From Promethearchaeota archaeon (lineage in GTDB: Archaea > Asgardarchaeota > Lokiarchaeia > Sigynarchaeales > SOKP01), in the NCBI GenBank assembly GCA_019057775.1, contig JAHLWT010000089.1, positions 1 to 43,990 on the forward strand: a DNA stretch of 43,990 nucleotides, in the 5' to 3' direction. The notes under the pieces were generated by a model. That model was not told the origin of the DNA and did no database searches. It was given only the letters and a program-made list of their open reading frames with translations. Each line of letters opens with the position of its first letter. Positions within the stretch are counted from its first letter, which is position 1. Below are positions 42,491 to 43,990 of this stretch, in pieces. A program made the position numbers and the translations under genes.

Positions 42491-43771
42491 ATGGCATTAG
42501 TTGCTACAAGTCATACTTTTCAGAATTATCTTTTCTTCTGGCTTGGACAACTATTTTCAATATTGGGCTCTTCTGTTATCCAGTTTGTAATAGTTTGGTG
42601 GATTGCAGACGTTACAGCAAGCCCCATTTATATCTCTATCGCTTTTTTTCTAGGTTCAATTCCCTTGGTAATCATTACACCTTTCGTAGGTGTATTTATT
42701 GATAGATGGAATCGAAAAGTTATAATAGCCATAACAGACTCACTTCAAGCCTTCCTAACTTTTTTGCTGATTTTATTATTCCTGAATAATTTCTCTAACA
42801 TATGGCTCGTAATGATGATTAATTTTTTCCGCTCTGTGTGTCAGTCGATCCATTATCCAACAGTCAATGCAATTATTCCTTTAATGATACCAAGGAAGAA
42901 CCTAAGTAGAATGAATGGGATTAATTATCTATTTACTGGGATTATGCATGTTATTGGGCCAGTAGTGGCAGCGACATTATTAATGTTATTATCAATTGAA
43001 CAAATACTTTGGGTTGATATTTTTACTTTTTTTATCGCGATTGTACCATTAATTTTTATAAAAATTCCATCGATAACAGATAATTCAGTTCAATCTGAGA
43101 AAAGATCTTATACTAATGAATTTAAATCAGGTTTGCATATCTTGAAATCTGTAAGAACTCTTTATATTTTAATTATCTTCATATCAGTGATTAATCTCTT
43201 AAACATGCCATTCATAACTTTAATGGTTTTATTCGTTAAAATAAATCATTCGGGGGCGGTGCAAGATTTCGCAATGGTAAGTGCCTTTCTACAAACAGGA
43301 ATAGTAATAGGCGCTATCATAGCATCCTCCAAGAAAAATTGGAAAAATAAGGAGCTTATTATTATACGTTCCGTGATTATTGGAATTATAGGGTATTCTA
43401 TTACTACCCTTGCACCAGAAGGTAATTATCTACTAATTGGCATTGGAGCATTAATTCATGCTTCTATGATACCAATAGCTAATACTATGTTCCTAACAAT
43501 TTTACAAACAAGAGTACCGCAGGAAACTCAAGGAAGAGTATTTTCAATTGTGGCTAGTATTGCCGCAGCAGTTACACCACTTGGAATGATAATTTCTGGA
43601 CCGTTAGCGGAAGTTTTTGGGATAGTTCTGCTTTTTATCATTACATTATATTTACAATTCGTAATTCTCGTTGTTACGTGGTATTTTACAGATATTAAAA
43701 ACATTATAAAAGAACATACTTTTGATGAAATGATAGAAAGGCAGGAAGAAATAGACCTTTCTTCAGGATAG
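42491..43771 (+). CDS. MFS exporter (MFS_3/macrolide-efflux type), copy 2
   Basis: A 426-residue paralogue of the exporter at 30696, with twelve helices and the same landmarks: FFWLGQLFSILGSSVIQFVI at the start, FIDRWNRKVIIAITDSLQ in the TM2-TM3 loop, NGINYLFTGIMHVIGPVVAA, and PQETQGRVFSI. The two copies align from the first residue with no gap in the first hundred positions and look roughly half identical by eye. Differences in the central loop (SVQSEKRSYTNEFKSG) and the C-terminus (TFDEMIERQEEIDLSS) suggest different substrates. The ATG at 42491 is unambiguous. Confidence 0.92.
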   Translation: MALVATSHTFQNYLFFWLGQLFSILGSSVIQFVIVWWIADVTASPIYISIAFFLGSIPLVIITPFVGVFIDRWNRKVIIAITDSLQAFLTFLLILLFLNNFSNIWLVMMINFFRSVCQSIHYPTVNAIIPLMIPRKNLSRMNGINYLFTGIMHVIGPVVAATLLMLLSIEQILWVDIFTFFIAIVPLIFIKIPSITDNSVQSEKRSYTNEFKSGLHILKSVRTLYILIIFISVINLLNMPFITLMVLFVKINHSGAVQDFAMVSAFLQTGIVIGAIIASSKKNWKNKELIIIRSVIIGIIGYSITTLAPEGNYLLIGIGALIHASMIPIANTMFLTILQTRVPQETQGRVFSIVASIAAAVTPLGMIISGPLAEVFGIVLLFIITLYLQFVILVVTWYFTDIKNIIKEHTFDEMIERQEEIDLSSG

Positions 43772-43892
43772 ATTGAATCATAATTGGTAAATATTGATTT
43801 AATGGGTTTTAAATAAATTTTAATTCATAGCAAAATTCTTCAACAAGAACCTTAAATAACAATTTGCTCTATATAACCACAAGATTATTACA

Positions 43893-43990
43893 ATGACGAA
43901 AGGAATAATATTATCAGGTGGTTGGGGTACTCGTTTACGCCCACTAACTTGTATAATTCCCAAAAGTTTAATTCCTGTAGTGAATAAACC
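43893..43990 (+). CDS. Sugar-phosphate nucleotidyltransferase, 5' part only
   Basis: The first 32 codons of a nucleotidyltransferase of the RmlA/GlmU/ManC family are present before the window ends. They encode the nucleotide-binding motif [11 protein letters not shown] preceded by ILS, and the following [11 protein letters not shown] with the conserved Lys that contacts the phosphate. Such enzymes make NDP-sugars from sugar 1-phosphates. The usual first Gly/Ala in G-G-x-G-T-R is kept, with Trp in the variable place. The substrate cannot be judged from this fragment. Confidence 0.85.
   Translation, partial: MTKGIILSGGWGTRLRPLTCIIPKSLIPVVNK

Noticed and set aside
1..43990. tRNA, rRNA or integrase/att signatures
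   Set aside because: I looked through the intergenic stretches for tRNA-like GC-rich cloverleaf segments and for direct repeats at block borders and saw none; a covariance-model search would settle the RNA genes.

Overview
The window looks like part of a chromosome from an anaerobic archaeon, most likely an Asgard archaeon of the Lokiarchaeia type. The evidence is indirect. The DNA is very AT-rich. Many genes have a TTTTAAATA-like box A about 25 nt before the start codon, with almost no leader. Poly-T runs end the transcripts. There are large secreted beta-helix proteins with a single C-terminal membrane anchor ending in KKRA-type tails. No rRNA, tRNA, CRISPR array or integrase was seen, so the lineage call stays an inference.

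Layout. 0.4-5.8 kb is metabolic: a DUF362 protein, a hotdog thioesterase, an EamA transporter, a divergent pair made of a URO-D-type methyltransferase and a B12-binding corrinoid protein, and a NapH-like membrane iron-sulfur protein. 6.0-10.1 kb is an operon of an SNF2 helicase and a SWIM zinc-finger protein. 10.4-15.4 kb is an accessory block with two AbrB/PIN toxin-antitoxin pairs, an MNT/HEPN pair, a CoiA-like nuclease, a zinc-ribbon protein and a PLP aminotransferase, followed by 546 nt of gene-free DNA with several hairpins. 16-19.2 kb holds an Ldh_2-type dehydrogenase, an unusually long CDF metal exporter and an ICMT-like membrane methyltransferase. 19.4-23.0 kb holds a two-part class V aminotransferase followed by a radical SAM/SPASM protein. 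23-30.5 kb is mostly housekeeping or salvage: PhzF, SnoaL-like, DUF1848, MtnA, Dus, a small unknown, a short alpha-glucan phosphorylase and a bacterial-looking small protein. 30.7-43.8 kb is framed by two paralogous MFS exporters and contains an UlaG-like hydrolase, two paralogous anchored beta-helix proteins, a small zinc-motif protein and an acyl-CoA synthetase. A sugar nucleotidyltransferase is cut by the right edge.

Most striking points. (1) The 656-residue class V aminotransferase appears to be a fused pseudo-dimer. Its N-terminal part keeps only the NVHRG and FEAGTP segments, which in SufS-like dimers reach into the partner's active site. Its C-terminal part has the PLP lysine but has lost those segments. 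The next gene is a SPASM radical SAM protein, so the two may form an uncharacterised sulfur or PLP-linked pathway. (2) The larger beta-helix protein carries a run of about eleven coils with a cysteine at the same coil position, and a three-coil higher-order repeat. (3) The toxin-antitoxin/nuclease block and the CDF protein with three C-terminal domains also deserve attention. Residue numbers were counted by hand; family assignments come from motif recognition, not from database searches.
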